Shown here piece after piece: positions 23,103 to 30,021 of a stretch of DNA of 30,226 nt. Origin of the DNA: JANLSE01 sp038214135 (GTDB lineage: Bacteria; Chloroflexota; Chloroflexia; Chloroflexales; Roseiflexaceae); assembly GCA_038214135.1 (NCBI GenBank), contig JBBQSD010000065.1, positions 1 through 30,226 on the forward strand, in the 5' to 3' direction. The notes beneath the pieces were generated by a model. It worked only from the letters and a program-made list of their open reading frames with translations. It was not told where the DNA came from and did no database searches. Every line of letters begins with the position of its first letter. Positions within the stretch are counted from its first letter, which is position 1. The position numbers were made by a program, and so were the translations under genes.

Positions 23103-23288
23103 TCACCAGCTCGATTTCGTCACACCCGGAATAAGCCCTTTGAGCGCGTGCTCACGAAAGCATATCCGACACATGCCGAACTTGCGGATGTAGGCGCGCG
23201 AGCGGCCGCAGACCTTGCAGCGGTTATAGGCCCGCACCGCGTACTTCGGGGTGCGCTTGGCCTTAGCAATGAGCGACTTTTTAGCCAA
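23103..23288 (-). CDS. rpsN: 30S ribosomal protein S14, type Z (zinc)
   Basis: S14 of 61 residues in the short zinc form, with Cys24, Cys27, Cys40 and Cys43 in NRCKVCGRSRAYIRKFGMCR then ICFREH. The start codon is TTG (23288-23286), seven bases after AGGAG, giving MAKKSLIAKAKRTPKYAVRA. No ATG or GTG in frame would keep the conserved N-terminus. It sits between rplE and rpsH as usual. The central codons end mostly in G or C, more than in its neighbours. Confidence 0.95.
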   Translation of the reverse strand: MAKKSLIAKAKRTPKYAVRAYNRCKVCGRSRAYIRKFGMCRICFREHALKGLIPGVTKSSW

Positions 23289-23345
23289 CGTTAGGCTCCT
23301 TGTAGTGCTCTGGCTGGTAAGCGGTATTTCCGCTCCTGGCCGATG

Positions 23346-23888
23346 CTAATCGCGAAATGGCATACCGAGACGCTTCAGCAGCGCATAGCCCTGAGCATCG
23401 TCGGTGGCACTCGTCACCATCGAAACTTCCAAGCCGCGCAGCTTGTCGACTTTATCGTAATCGATCTCTGGGAACAGGATCTGCTCGCGCAAACCCAAAC
23501 TATAGTTTCCACGGCCATCAAATGACCGCCGACTAATACCGCGGAAGTCGCGCAGACGCGGAAGCGCCAAGCTAACAAGGCGGTCGAAGAAATCGTACAT
23601 CCGATTGCCACGCAATGTGACCATTGCCCCAATCGGCATACCCTGGCGTAGTTTAAATGCAGCAATCGCTTTTTTTGAGCGAGTTACTACCGGCTTTTGG
23701 CCGGCAATCGCCGTCAAGTCGCCAACGGCTGCATCAAGCGACTTGGCATTCTGTACAGCTTCACCAAGGCCGATATTAAGGACGATCTTCTCCAAATGCG
23801 GAACCTGCATGACGCTGGTGTATTTAAACTCCTGCATCAGTGCTGGGGTAATCTCGCTCCGGAATTTCTCTCTGAGACGCGATGCCAT
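23346..23888 (-). CDS. rplE: 50S ribosomal protein L5
   Basis: L5 of 180 residues, contacting 5S rRNA and the P-site tRNA. Diagnostic stretches are KYTSVMQVPHLEKIVLNIGL, the AVGDLTAIAGQKPVVTRSKK region, FKLRQGMPIGAMVTLRGNRM and the DFRGISRRSFDGRGNYSLGL region. ATG 23888 follows GAGGAG. There is a 64-base spacer to rplX and a 57-base spacer to rpsN. Confidence 0.97.
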   Translation of the reverse strand: MASRLREKFRSEITPALMQEFKYTSVMQVPHLEKIVLNIGLGEAVQNAKSLDAAVGDLTAIAGQKPVVTRSKKAIAAFKLRQGMPIGAMVTLRGNRMYDFFDRLVSLALPRLRDFRGISRRSFDGRGNYSLGLREQILFPEIDYDKVDKLRGLEVSMVTSATDDAQGYALLKRLGMPFRD

Positions 23889-23952
23889 ACTTCTCTCCTC
23901 AAGGGCTTGGAAGGCCTGGGTAAAATCTTGTGGCCCTCCGGCCTTGGAAAAC

Positions 23953-24285
23953 CTACTCGTCGATTGTCGCGTTACATGCCTTGCAAAAACGCACCTTCCG
24001 CAACCGACCTTGCTGGTCAGTTTCCTCCAGGAAGCGCTTACCCGTACGTGAGGCTCGGTCGCATTGTGGGCAAACCAACATCACGTTTGAGGCATGGATA
24101 GCTGCCTCCATCTCGATGATTCCGCTTGGTTTACCCGGACCGCGCGGTTTCATGTGGCGCTTAACAATATTCAGGCCTTCGATAACCACTCGGTTTGCTT
24201 TCGGGAGCGACTCTTTGATCTTGCCGCGTTTGCCTTTATCCTTACCGGTGATAACCTGAACCTGGTCGCCTGTTTTGATATGCAT
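23953..24285 (-). CDS. rplX: 50S ribosomal protein L24 with zinc-ribbon cysteines
   Basis: L24 of 110 residues, an assembly initiator of the large subunit. The KOW motif region HIKTGDQVQVITGKDKGKRG and the stretch NRVVIEGLNIVKRHMKP are diagnostic. The C-terminal half has two CxxC pairs (Cys72/Cys75 and Cys101/Cys104), a zinc-ribbon form found in some bacteria. An upstream in-frame ATG exists at 24297, but GAGG lies six bases before ATG 24285, which matches the family start. Confidence 0.96.
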   Translation of the reverse strand: MHIKTGDQVQVITGKDKGKRGKIKESLPKANRVVIEGLNIVKRHMKPRGPGKPSGIIEMEAAIHASNVMLVCPQCDRASRTGKRFLEETDQQGRLRKVRFCKACNATIDE

Positions 24286-24331
24286 CGTGTACCTCACGTC
24301 GTCGCATCTGGCAAGTGCCGATGTTCAATAA

Positions 24332-24700
24332 CTACAGAACCTCAGGTGCCAGCGAAACGATCTTCATGAAGGCGCGGTCGCGTAGTTCACGAGCAACAGG
24401 GCCAAAAATACGCGTACCTCGCGGATTATTATCTTTACCAATAATCACGGCTGCATTATCATCGAAACGAATATGCGAGCCATCTGCGCGGCCATATTCC
24501 TTGGCAGTACGAACAATGACAGCACGTACCACTTCGCCCTTTTTTACCGAACCGCCTGGACTAGCTTCTTTTACTGAGGCAACAATGACATCACCAACGA
24601 AGCCATAGCGCACTCGTGAGCCACCCATGACGCGAATGCACATGATTTCTTTGGCACCGGTGTTGTCGGCGACTTTCAGGCGTGTCTGCTGTTGAACCAT
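24332..24700 (-). CDS. rplN: 50S ribosomal protein L14
   Basis: L14 of 122 residues, at the subunit interface. It starts MVQQQTRLKVADNTGAKEIM and contains VIVRTAKEYGRADGSHIRFD and the end RDRAFMKIVSLAPEVL. The frame is open nine codons upstream inside rpsQ, but GAGGAGG lies six bases before ATG 24700, the family start. The rpsQ stop is one base away. Confidence 0.97.
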   Translation of the reverse strand: MVQQQTRLKVADNTGAKEIMCIRVMGGSRVRYGFVGDVIVASVKEASPGGSVKKGEVVRAVIVRTAKEYGRADGSHIRFDDNAAVIIGKDNNPRGTRIFGPVARELRDRAFMKIVSLAPEVL

Positions 24701-24701
24701 C

Positions 24702-24962
24702 CTACGCCTCCTCGCCGTGCGTAACAATTTCGATAACTTCCCAGCACTTTGTTTTACTCAGTGGCCGGGTTTCACCGATCCGAACCACATCACCGATCTT
24801 GCACGTGTTTTGCTCATCGTGTGCGTGGAATTTGCTGGTCTTACGAATGATCTTGCGATATAGTGGATGTGGGCGAAGATAGTCCACAGCGACTACCACC
24901 GTTTTCTCCATTTTATCGCTCACCACGCGACCAACCTTATACTGACGTCGCCCTTCGGCCAT
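24702..24962 (-). CDS. rpsQ: 30S ribosomal protein S17
   Basis: S17 of 86 residues, an OB-fold protein binding the 5' domain of 16S rRNA. The family pattern is complete: KVGRVVSDKMEKTVVVAVDY, HPLYRKIIRKTSKFHAHDE, and IGDVVRIGETRPLSKTKCWE. AGGAG lies seven bases before ATG. It is 23 bases after rpmC and one before rplN. Confidence 0.97.
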   Translation of the reverse strand: MAEGRRQYKVGRVVSDKMEKTVVVAVDYLRPHPLYRKIIRKTSKFHAHDEQNTCKIGDVVRIGETRPLSKTKCWEVIEIVTHGEEA

Positions 24963-24985
24963 CGCAATACTCCTGGCCTGTATCT

Positions 24986-25180
24986 CTAGGCCCCCAACTC
25001 ACGCTCGCGTAGGATAGTCTTCATTTGCGCTATCTCACGCTTGACGACCCGCGGCCGACCGGTGGCAGTCATCTTCCCCATCACTTGCTGGAAGCGCAGA
25101 TTGAATAGCTCTTGATAATGTTCCTTGAGCTGATCATTTAACTGCTGATCATCCAGCTCTCGCAGTTCATTGATCTTCAT
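24986..25180 (-). CDS. rpmC: 50S ribosomal protein L29
   Basis: L29 of 64 residues, a two-helix protein at the exit tunnel where trigger factor docks. The sequence KINELRELDDQQLNDQLKEH followed by YQELFNLRFQQVMGKMTATG is typical. ATG overlaps the stop of rplP by four bases (ATGA), with GGAGG inside the end of rplP, so translation is coupled. Confidence 0.96.
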   Translation of the reverse strand: MKINELRELDDQQLNDQLKEHYQELFNLRFQQVMGKMTATGRPRVVKREIAQMKTILRERELGA

Positions 25181-25605
25181 TCGGCAGCCTCCACGTCTTC
25201 ACGCGGAATAATCTTGCACTTGATTGGTAGCTTTTGTGCCGCAAGACTTAGCGCTTCCTGCGCGACTTCAGGACGCACACCACCCAATTCGAACATAACG
25301 CGGCCTGGTTTGACTACAGCAACCCAGTGATCAACAGCACCTTTACCAGAACCCATGCGGGTCTCAGCTGGCTTACCAGTGACTGGTTTATCCGGGAAAA
25401 TCCTAATCCAAACCTTACCACCGCGTTTGACATGATGCGAAATTGCACGGCGAGCAGATTCGATCTGCCGACTGGTGATCCAACTTGGCTCAAGCGCTAT
25501 CAGGCCAAAGTCACCAAAGGCAACTGAATTTCCGCGCTGTGCCATACCCTTGTTACGTCCGCCGCGCTGCTGCTTGCGGTACTTGACGCGCTTGGGCATC
25601 AGCAT
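25177..25605 (-). CDS. rplP: 50S ribosomal protein L16
   Basis: L16 of 142 residues, near the A-site tRNA and peptidyl-transferase region. Diagnostic stretches are MPKRVKYRKQQRGGRNKGMA, FGDFGLIALEPSWITSRQIE, WIRIFPDKPVTGKPAETRMG and the GSGKGAVDHWVAVVKPGRVM region. AAAGGAG lies eight bases before ATG 25605, so I keep the two extra residues (MLM). The ATG at 25599 is the usual family start and is possible, but its spacing of 14 is long. Confidence 0.95.
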   Translation of the reverse strand: MLMPKRVKYRKQQRGGRNKGMAQRGNSVAFGDFGLIALEPSWITSRQIESARRAISHHVKRGGKVWIRIFPDKPVTGKPAETRMGSGKGAVDHWVAVVKPGRVMFELGGVRPEVAQEALSLAAQKLPIKCKIIPREDVEAAE

Positions 25606-25622
25606 GGTGCTTGCTCCTTTTC

Positions 25623-26396
25623 CTAGCCGCGACCGCGCGGCGCACGTTGTTCGCCACGATCATTACCACGATCATTGCCGCGCCCGCTACGCGAGCGGCG
25701 ACGTGGGCGATCATCTTCAGCCTCCGTCGGTTGTGGACGGACAGCGCTCGTGTTAGCTGGTTTTTCCTGCCCAGGGAAGATATCACCCTTATAGATCCAA
25801 ACTTTGACCCCAATACGGCCATAGGTTGTATGGGCATGCACCTGAGCGTAATCAATGTCGGCTCGCAGTGTGTGTAATGGCACACGACCGTCGCGCTCCC
25901 AGCTAATTCGTGACATCTCAGCGCCACCCAAACGTCCAGAGCATTTAATCTTCACACCCAGCGCTCCAAGGCGCATGGCGCGTTGTACAGCCTGCTTCAT
26001 CGCACGCTTATACGAAACACGCTTGGTGATCTGTTCGCCAATACTTTCAGCTACAAGTTGGGACTCAAGCTCTGGCTGATGGATTTCTTGAATATTGAGT
26101 TTAACCTTCTTGCCAGTCTTCTTCTGCAGGCCAGTAGTTAACTCTTCGACCTTTGCACCACGCTTACCGATGACAATGCCCGGTTTTGCGGTATACACAG
26201 TCACTTCGATTTTGTTCGCAGAGCGCTCGATCTCAATTCGTGCTACGCCAGCATTCTCAAGCTCTTTTGCGATAACCTTACGTAGCATGATGTCTTCATG
26301 CAGTTGATCGGTATAGTTACGCTCTGAGAACCATTTCGACTGCCAATCTTTAATGTAGCCTAGTCGAAAACCAAGCGGATGGACTTTTCTTCCCAC
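25623..26396 (-). CDS. rpsC: 30S ribosomal protein S3 with Arg/Gly-rich C-terminal tail
   Basis: S3 of 257 residues; it forms part of the mRNA entry and helicase site. The start is a GTG: (M)GRKVHPLGFRLGYIKDWQSK. The KH domain is seen at PGIVIGKRGAKVEELTTGLQ, and the C-terminal S3 domain at VKIKCSGRLGGAEMSRISWE followed by YGRIGVKVWIYKG. From about residue 210 a 48-residue extension is rich in Arg, Gly, Asn and Asp, including a GNDRGNDRG repeat. The core matches the family; the tail is variable among bacteria. Confidence 0.96.
   Translation of the reverse strand: MGRKVHPLGFRLGYIKDWQSKWFSERNYTDQLHEDIMLRKVIAKELENAGVARIEIERSANKIEVTVYTAKPGIVIGKRGAKVEELTTGLQKKTGKKVKLNIQEIHQPELESQLVAESIGEQITKRVSYKRAMKQAVQRAMRLGALGVKIKCSGRLGGAEMSRISWERDGRVPLHTLRADIDYAQVHAHTTYGRIGVKVWIYKGDIFPGQEKPANTSAVRPQPTEAEDDRPRRRSRSGRGNDRGNDRGEQRAPRGRG
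25654..25676. repeat. 12-base tandem repeat encoding GNDR-GNDR in the S3 tail
   Basis: CCACGATCATT occurs at 25654-25664 and 25666-25676, a 12-base period that keeps the rpsC frame and encodes two GNDR units. It is likely a small duplication in the disordered tail of S3. Confidence 0.8.
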
Positions 26397-26413
26397 GAGA
26401 ACCGCCTTTCGAT

Positions 26414-26755
26414 TTAGAGCTCAGCGCCGTCGTCCACGATCACAGTAATATGTGTGGTGCGCTTGTGAATGCGGTCGGCGCGGCCACGTGCTCGCGGCAT
26501 AAACCGCTTAAGCGTCGGCCCTTCATCGGCGTAGATCGTCTGGACTACCAGATCATCTGGTGCCATCTCATAGTTATTCTCGGCATTTGCAGCAGCTGAC
26601 TGAATCGTACGAGCAATCTCTTTTGCTGCCTTCTGGGGCATATATTGCAAGATTGCGAGCGCCCGCTCCACTGGCTTACCACGCACCAGATCCATCACTG
26701 GACGGACCTTGGTGGCCGAGATGCGCACATACTTGGTAATAGCTTTGGCTTGCAT
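26414..26755 (-). CDS. rplV: 50S ribosomal protein L22
   Basis: L22 of 113 residues, whose long loop lines the exit tunnel (macrolide-resistance site in the family). Diagnostic are TKYVRISATKVRPVMDLVRG, LQYMPQKAAKEIARTIQSAA and the end FMPRARGRADRIHKRTTHIT. Two ATGs are adjacent (26758 and 26755). GAGGG lies three bases before the first and six before the second, so the second is preferred. The gap to rpsS is only about ten bases. Confidence 0.95.
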   Translation of the reverse strand: MQAKAITKYVRISATKVRPVMDLVRGKPVERALAILQYMPQKAAKEIARTIQSAAANAENNYEMAPDDLVVQTIYADEGPTLKRFMPRARGRADRIHKRTTHITVIVDDGAEL

Positions 26756-26765
26756 CATCAGCCCT

Positions 26766-27053
26766 CTACTTCATCTTCCCGCGTTTATCTGCCTTCTTAC
26801 CACCATGGCCTCGAAATAAGCGTGTTGGCGCGAACTCACCTAATTTGTGACCGACCATATTCTCACTGATGTAGACCGGCACATGGCGGCGCCCATCATG
26901 AACAGCCATAGTATGACCGACCATCTGCGGGAAGATTGTTGAGTCGCGCGACCAGGTTCGGAGGACACGCTTATCGTTCGTGCGGTTCATATCCTCCACT
27001 TTAGCCAGTAGCCGAACATCGACGTACGGGCCTTTCTTGGACGAACGTGACAT
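26766..27053 (-). CDS. rpsS: 30S ribosomal protein S19
   Basis: S19 of 95 residues, in the 30S head with S13. It starts MSRSSKKGPYVDVRLLAKVE. The core TWSRDSTIFPQMVGHTMAVH followed by DGRRHVPVYISENMVGHKLG and EFAPTR is diagnostic. CGAGGA precedes ATG 27053 at a normal distance. It lies between rplB and rplV. Confidence 0.97.
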   Translation of the reverse strand: MSRSSKKGPYVDVRLLAKVEDMNRTNDKRVLRTWSRDSTIFPQMVGHTMAVHDGRRHVPVYISENMVGHKLGEFAPTRLFRGHGGKKADKRGKMK

Positions 27054-27065
27054 TGCGTTTCCTCG

Positions 27066-27893
27066 TTACTTAGTGCGTCGCCGCACGATGAAGCGATCCG
27101 TTCGCGCATTATTGCGCGTTCTAACACCGCGAGCCAACTTGCCCCACTTCGTTTTCGGGGTCGGCATACCGATTGGAGCACGACCTTCGCCACCACCATG
27201 GGGATGGTCGCGTGGGTTCATAGCAGAACCACGTACCTCTGGTCGGCGGCCCTTCCAGCGCTTACGGCCTGCTTTGCCAAGCCGGATATTCTGGTGATCG
27301 ACATTGCCGACTTGACCAAGGGTTGCCATGCATTCAATATGAACTTGGCGCATCTCACCAGATGGCATACGGAGGGTCGCATAATCGCCTTCCTTTGCCA
27401 TCAATTGGGCAGAAACGCCAGCACTACGAACCAGAACGCCACCGCGGCCAATTTGTAGCTCGATATTATGAACCTGCGAACCAAGCGGAATAATCCGCAG
27501 TGGCAACGCATTCCCAATACGAATCTCCGCTTCTGGCCCACTCGAGATCGTATCACCCACATTCAAACCAACTGGTGCCAGGATGTAGCGTTTTTCGCCA
27601 TCACCATATTGGATCAGGGCGATTCGCGAACTTCGGTTTGGATCGTACTCGATTCCCACAACTTTACCTGGAGCACCGATTTTGTTGCGCTTGAAATCGA
27701 TAATACGATAATGTCGCTTGCCTCCACCACCGCGATGGCGGGTCGTGATCCGGCCACGATTATTACGGCCACCACTTTTGCGTAGTGGTTCTAGCAGGCT
27801 CTTTTCAGGCCGCTTTTTCGTAATCTCCTCGAAGGTCGATACCGAACTATTTCTGCGACCGGCCGAGGTCGGCTTGTATCGTCGGACAGCCAT
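27066..27893 (-). CDS. rplB: 50S ribosomal protein L2
   Basis: L2 of 275 residues, required for subunit joining and peptidyl-transferase activity. The N-terminal RRYKPTSAGRRNSSVSTF, the middle GRITTRHRGGGGKRHYRIID and the C-terminal GSAMNPRDHPHGGGEGRAP are diagnostic. His230 occupies the place of the conserved histidine known as His229 in E. coli. GGGAG precedes ATG by six bases. It is 11 bases after rplW. Confidence 0.98.
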   Translation of the reverse strand: MAVRRYKPTSAGRRNSSVSTFEEITKKRPEKSLLEPLRKSGGRNNRGRITTRHRGGGGKRHYRIIDFKRNKIGAPGKVVGIEYDPNRSSRIALIQYGDGEKRYILAPVGLNVGDTISSGPEAEIRIGNALPLRIIPLGSQVHNIELQIGRGGVLVRSAGVSAQLMAKEGDYATLRMPSGEMRQVHIECMATLGQVGNVDHQNIRLGKAGRKRWKGRRPEVRGSAMNPRDHPHGGGEGRAPIGMPTPKTKWGKLARGVRTRNNARTDRFIVRRRTK

Positions 27894-27904
27894 TGTTGTC
27901 TCCC

Positions 27905-28189
27905 TTACACGCCTTCAAACAGCTCGATCTGATCACCGGAAGCCAGTGTTACGACCGCCTTTTTCCAGTCGGCCGTATAACCAAAGTCTTTTCCACGGCG
28001 GCGCATCTTTCCTCGTACGTTCATTGTATGAACAGCCGTGACGCGTACGCTGAATAGTGACTCGATTGCACGCTTGATTTGCGTCTTGTTTGCACTGCGA
28101 TCAACCTCAAATGAATACTTATTGAGTTGCATCAAGTTTGTATTCTTTTCGGTGATCAGCGGGCGGATGATAATTTGATGTGGATTCAT
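27905..28189 (-). CDS. rplW: 50S ribosomal protein L23
   Basis: L23 of 94 residues, at the exit of the peptide tunnel and the docking site for trigger factor and SRP. The start IIIRPLITEKNTNLMQLNKY followed by SFEVDRSANKTQIKRAIESL and FSVRVTAVHTMNVRGKMRRR is typical. ATG overlaps the stop of rplD by four bases, with GAGGGGG inside the rplD end. Confidence 0.96.
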   Translation of the reverse strand: MNPHQIIIRPLITEKNTNLMQLNKYSFEVDRSANKTQIKRAIESLFSVRVTAVHTMNVRGKMRRRGKDFGYTADWKKAVVTLASGDQIELFEGV

Positions 28190-28851
28190 GATACTGCCCC
28201 CTCGCCCGCCTCTGCACCAACGGCGACCTGTTGGCTGAGGAAACTCTCAACGGTCGTAACAGCCGATTGAACCATCAGCACATTATCGTATTTGAGGAGA
28301 TCAAATACGTTCAGATAGCCCGCAACTAATGTCTTGACGCCCGGTAGATTACCGGCGGAACGCTGAAGGCTTGCATCTCGCTGATTAATAACAATCAGCG
28401 TTGAGCCACTCAAGTTCAGCGCCTTTAAGCAGGACACCATGTCCTTCGTGCGCGGCTTCTCAAAGCTCAAATGATCGACAAAATGCAGCTCATTTGCAGT
28501 AAACTTTGCTGAGAGTGCCGAGCGAACGGCAAGCCGACGCATTTTACGCGGCATCGCCTGTGTATACTTCCGAGGATGTGGGCCGTGTGCGACACCCCCA
28601 CCCTTGCGATGTGGCGCACGAACGGAACCCTGACGTGCTCGCCCAGTACCTTTTTGACGATAGATCTTGCGGGTACTGCCAACAACTTCGCCACGTCCAC
28701 GAGTATTCTGCGTTCCGAGCCTTGCGTTTGCCTGCTGCATATGCACATATTGATGCATGACTGGGACATTTGGCACGATCCCAAACACACTATCAGAGAG
28801 CTGAATCGTTCCGACCGATTCCCCTGACTGGTTATATAGTGTCGCTTCCAT
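28186..28851 (-). CDS. rplD: 50S ribosomal protein L4
   Basis: L4 of about 221 residues; its extended loop lines the exit tunnel, and in E. coli it represses the S10 operon. Diagnostic are QNTRGRGEVVGSTRKIYRQK, GTGRARQGSVRAPHRKGGGV and AHGPHPRKYTQAMPRKMRR. Two starts are close: ATG 28860 is only two to three bases after AGGAGG, while ATG 28851 has nine and begins MEATLYNQSG, a common family start, so 28851 is preferred. The last residues are Ala/Gly/Glu-rich. Confidence 0.94.
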   Translation of the reverse strand: MEATLYNQSGESVGTIQLSDSVFGIVPNVPVMHQYVHMQQANARLGTQNTRGRGEVVGSTRKIYRQKGTGRARQGSVRAPHRKGGGVAHGPHPRKYTQAMPRKMRRLAVRSALSAKFTANELHFVDHLSFEKPRTKDMVSCLKALNLSGSTLIVINQRDASLQRSAGNLPGVKTLVAGYLNVFDLLKYDNVLMVQSAVTTVESFLSQQVAVGAEAGEGAVS

Positions 28852-28866
28852 CCGAGCCATCTCCTC

Positions 28867-29499
28867 CTACTGTGCCTTGACGGCTCGGCGAATAACAACC
28901 AATCCAGTCTTTGCGCCTGGAACCGAGCCGCGCACCAGTACGACATTCCGATCCGCAAGGACTTCCACAACTCGAAGGTTGAGTGTTGTCACGCGGCGAT
29001 TGCCCATCCGGCCTGCCATACGTGTGCCCTTCCATACATGGCCTGGGTCGGTACCTGCGCCAATTGAACCAGGAGCGCGCAACCGATCGCTTTGGCCGTG
29101 GGTTCGCGGGCCACCACGGAAACCATGACGCTTTACAACACCCTGAAAGCCACGACCCTTTGATGTTCCGCTCACATCAACAAGCTCACCTGGGCTAAAT
29201 AGTTCTGCGGTGAGTACTTGACCAACCTGATGATCATCGGTATTTTCAACACGAAACTCACGCAAATAACGTAGCAGTTTCCCGGCACCAGCTAAATGAC
29301 CTTTTTGCGGCTTTGTGAGGCTCTTTGCTCGAGCTTCACCAAACCCGACTTGGATAGCCGAATAGCCATCTCGATCCTTGGTTCGGACTTGGGTGACAAC
29401 ACACGGCCCTACTTCGAGAACCGTTACTGGGATTACCTCACCGGTTGGCCCAAAAACCTGGGTCATACCGATCTTTCTACCCAACAAACCATCGATCAC
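28867..29499 (-). CDS. rplC: 50S ribosomal protein L3
   Basis: L3 of 210 residues, an assembly initiator near the peptidyl-transferase centre. It begins with GTG (M)IDGLLGRKIGMTQVFGPTG, and the family loop VSGTSKGRGFQGVVKRHGFR followed by GGPRTHGQSDRLRAPGSIGA is complete. GGAGG lies seven bases before the GTG. The 148-base spacer to rpsJ is the longest in the cluster and contains a 37-codon reading frame that overlaps this start. Confidence 0.97.
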   Translation of the reverse strand: MIDGLLGRKIGMTQVFGPTGEVIPVTVLEVGPCVVTQVRTKDRDGYSAIQVGFGEARAKSLTKPQKGHLAGAGKLLRYLREFRVENTDDHQVGQVLTAELFSPGELVDVSGTSKGRGFQGVVKRHGFRGGPRTHGQSDRLRAPGSIGAGTDPGHVWKGTRMAGRMGNRRVTTLNLRVVEVLADRNVVLVRGSVPGAKTGLVVIRRAVKAQ

Positions 29500-29609
29500 A
29501 ATTGCACCTCCGCAGCGTGCGGCCTTAATACGTTTGTATGCCGCAGTGGCTGCTTTCTGTAGAATCTTAAGCCTTTAGAACCGAGAACTTTGAGGGTTTG
29601 TTTCGACAT
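29496..29609 (-). CDS. Possible 37-codon leader reading frame upstream of rplC
   Basis: An ATG at 29609 opens a frame of 37 codons, MSKQTLKVLGSKGLRFYRKQ then PLRHTNVLRPHAAEVQL. Its TGA overlaps the rplC GTG start in a four-base GTGA. The product would be basic (eight Lys/Arg in the first 29 residues). The Shine-Dalgarno match (AGCAGGG) abuts the ATG and is poor. I do not recognise a family. A chance open frame of this length is quite likely, so it is offered only as a candidate for translational coupling or a leader peptide. Confidence 0.2.
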   Translation of the reverse strand: MSKQTLKVLGSKGLRFYRKQPLRHTNVLRPHAAEVQL

Positions 29610-29636
29610 CCCTGCTCTGTGTTCTCTGTGCTACCA
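29577..29636. repeat. Intergenic repeat words: AGAACCGAGAAC and CTCTGTGTTCTCTGTG
   Basis: AGAACCGAGAAC (29577-29588) is the exact reverse complement of 1344-1355, in another spacer of this window. About 25 bases on, CTCTGTGTTCTCTGTG is built of a repeated TCTGTG/TTCTCTGTG word. These are not coding matches and look like copies of short dispersed intergenic repeats. Confidence 0.55.
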
Positions 29637-29647
29637 ATAGTGCTGAT

Positions 29648-29956
29648 TTACAGCTTAATCTCGATATCAACGCCAGCAGGTAAATTGAGCTTCATCAGCG
29701 CATTAATTGTCTGCTGACTTGGATCAAGAACATCAATCAAGCGCTTGTGTGTTCTGATTTCGAACTGCTCCTGCGAATCTTTATCGATGAAGGGCGAGCG
29801 AATGACGCTATACTTCTCGATTTTCGTAGGAAGCGGTACTGGCCCTGCTACGAGTGCACCAGTCCGTTCGGCGGCCTCGACAATCTGGCGGGCCGATTGA
29901 TCCAAGATCTTATGATCATAGGCCTTGAGCCGAATGCGGACTTTTTGCTTCGCCAT
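29648..29956 (-). CDS. rpsJ: 30S ribosomal protein S10
   Basis: S10 of 102 residues, first r-protein gene of the S10 operon and, in other bacteria, a partner of NusB in antitermination. It starts MAKQKVRIRLKAYDHKILDQ and contains GPVPLPTKIEKYSVIRSPFI and RTHKRLIDVLDPSQQTINAL. The frame stays open for 17 codons upstream, but GAGGAG lies seven bases before ATG 29956. It follows tuf with a 65-base spacer containing a hairpin. Confidence 0.97.
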   Translation of the reverse strand: MAKQKVRIRLKAYDHKILDQSARQIVEAAERTGALVAGPVPLPTKIEKYSVIRSPFIDKDSQEQFEIRTHKRLIDVLDPSQQTINALMKLNLPAGVDIEIKL

Positions 29957-29978
29957 TACTGAGCTCCTCTTCCGGCAT

Positions 29979-30007
29979 GTGCGGTGTGAAGTTGTTTCAC
30001 ACCGCAC
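29979..30007 (-). promoter_or_regulatory. 12-bp hairpin in the tuf-rpsJ spacer
   Basis: GTGCGGTGTGAA (29979-29990) pairs exactly with TTCACACCGCAC (29996-30007) around a five-base loop. It lies between the tuf stop and the rpsJ ribosome-binding site. There is no U-run, so it is not a classical terminator. It could pause or process the transcript, or take part in S10-operon control. Confidence 0.6.
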
Positions 30008-30021
30008 GCACGGTGCATCGA

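Noticed and set aside
23889..23952. AAGGCC/GGCCTT stem in the rplX-rplE spacer
   Set aside because: Only six base pairs with a long loop, easily explained by chance.
28467..28970. A 167-codon minus-strand frame overlapping rplD and rplC
   Set aside because: It lies in a different frame inside two unmistakable ribosomal-protein genes and is a shadow frame.
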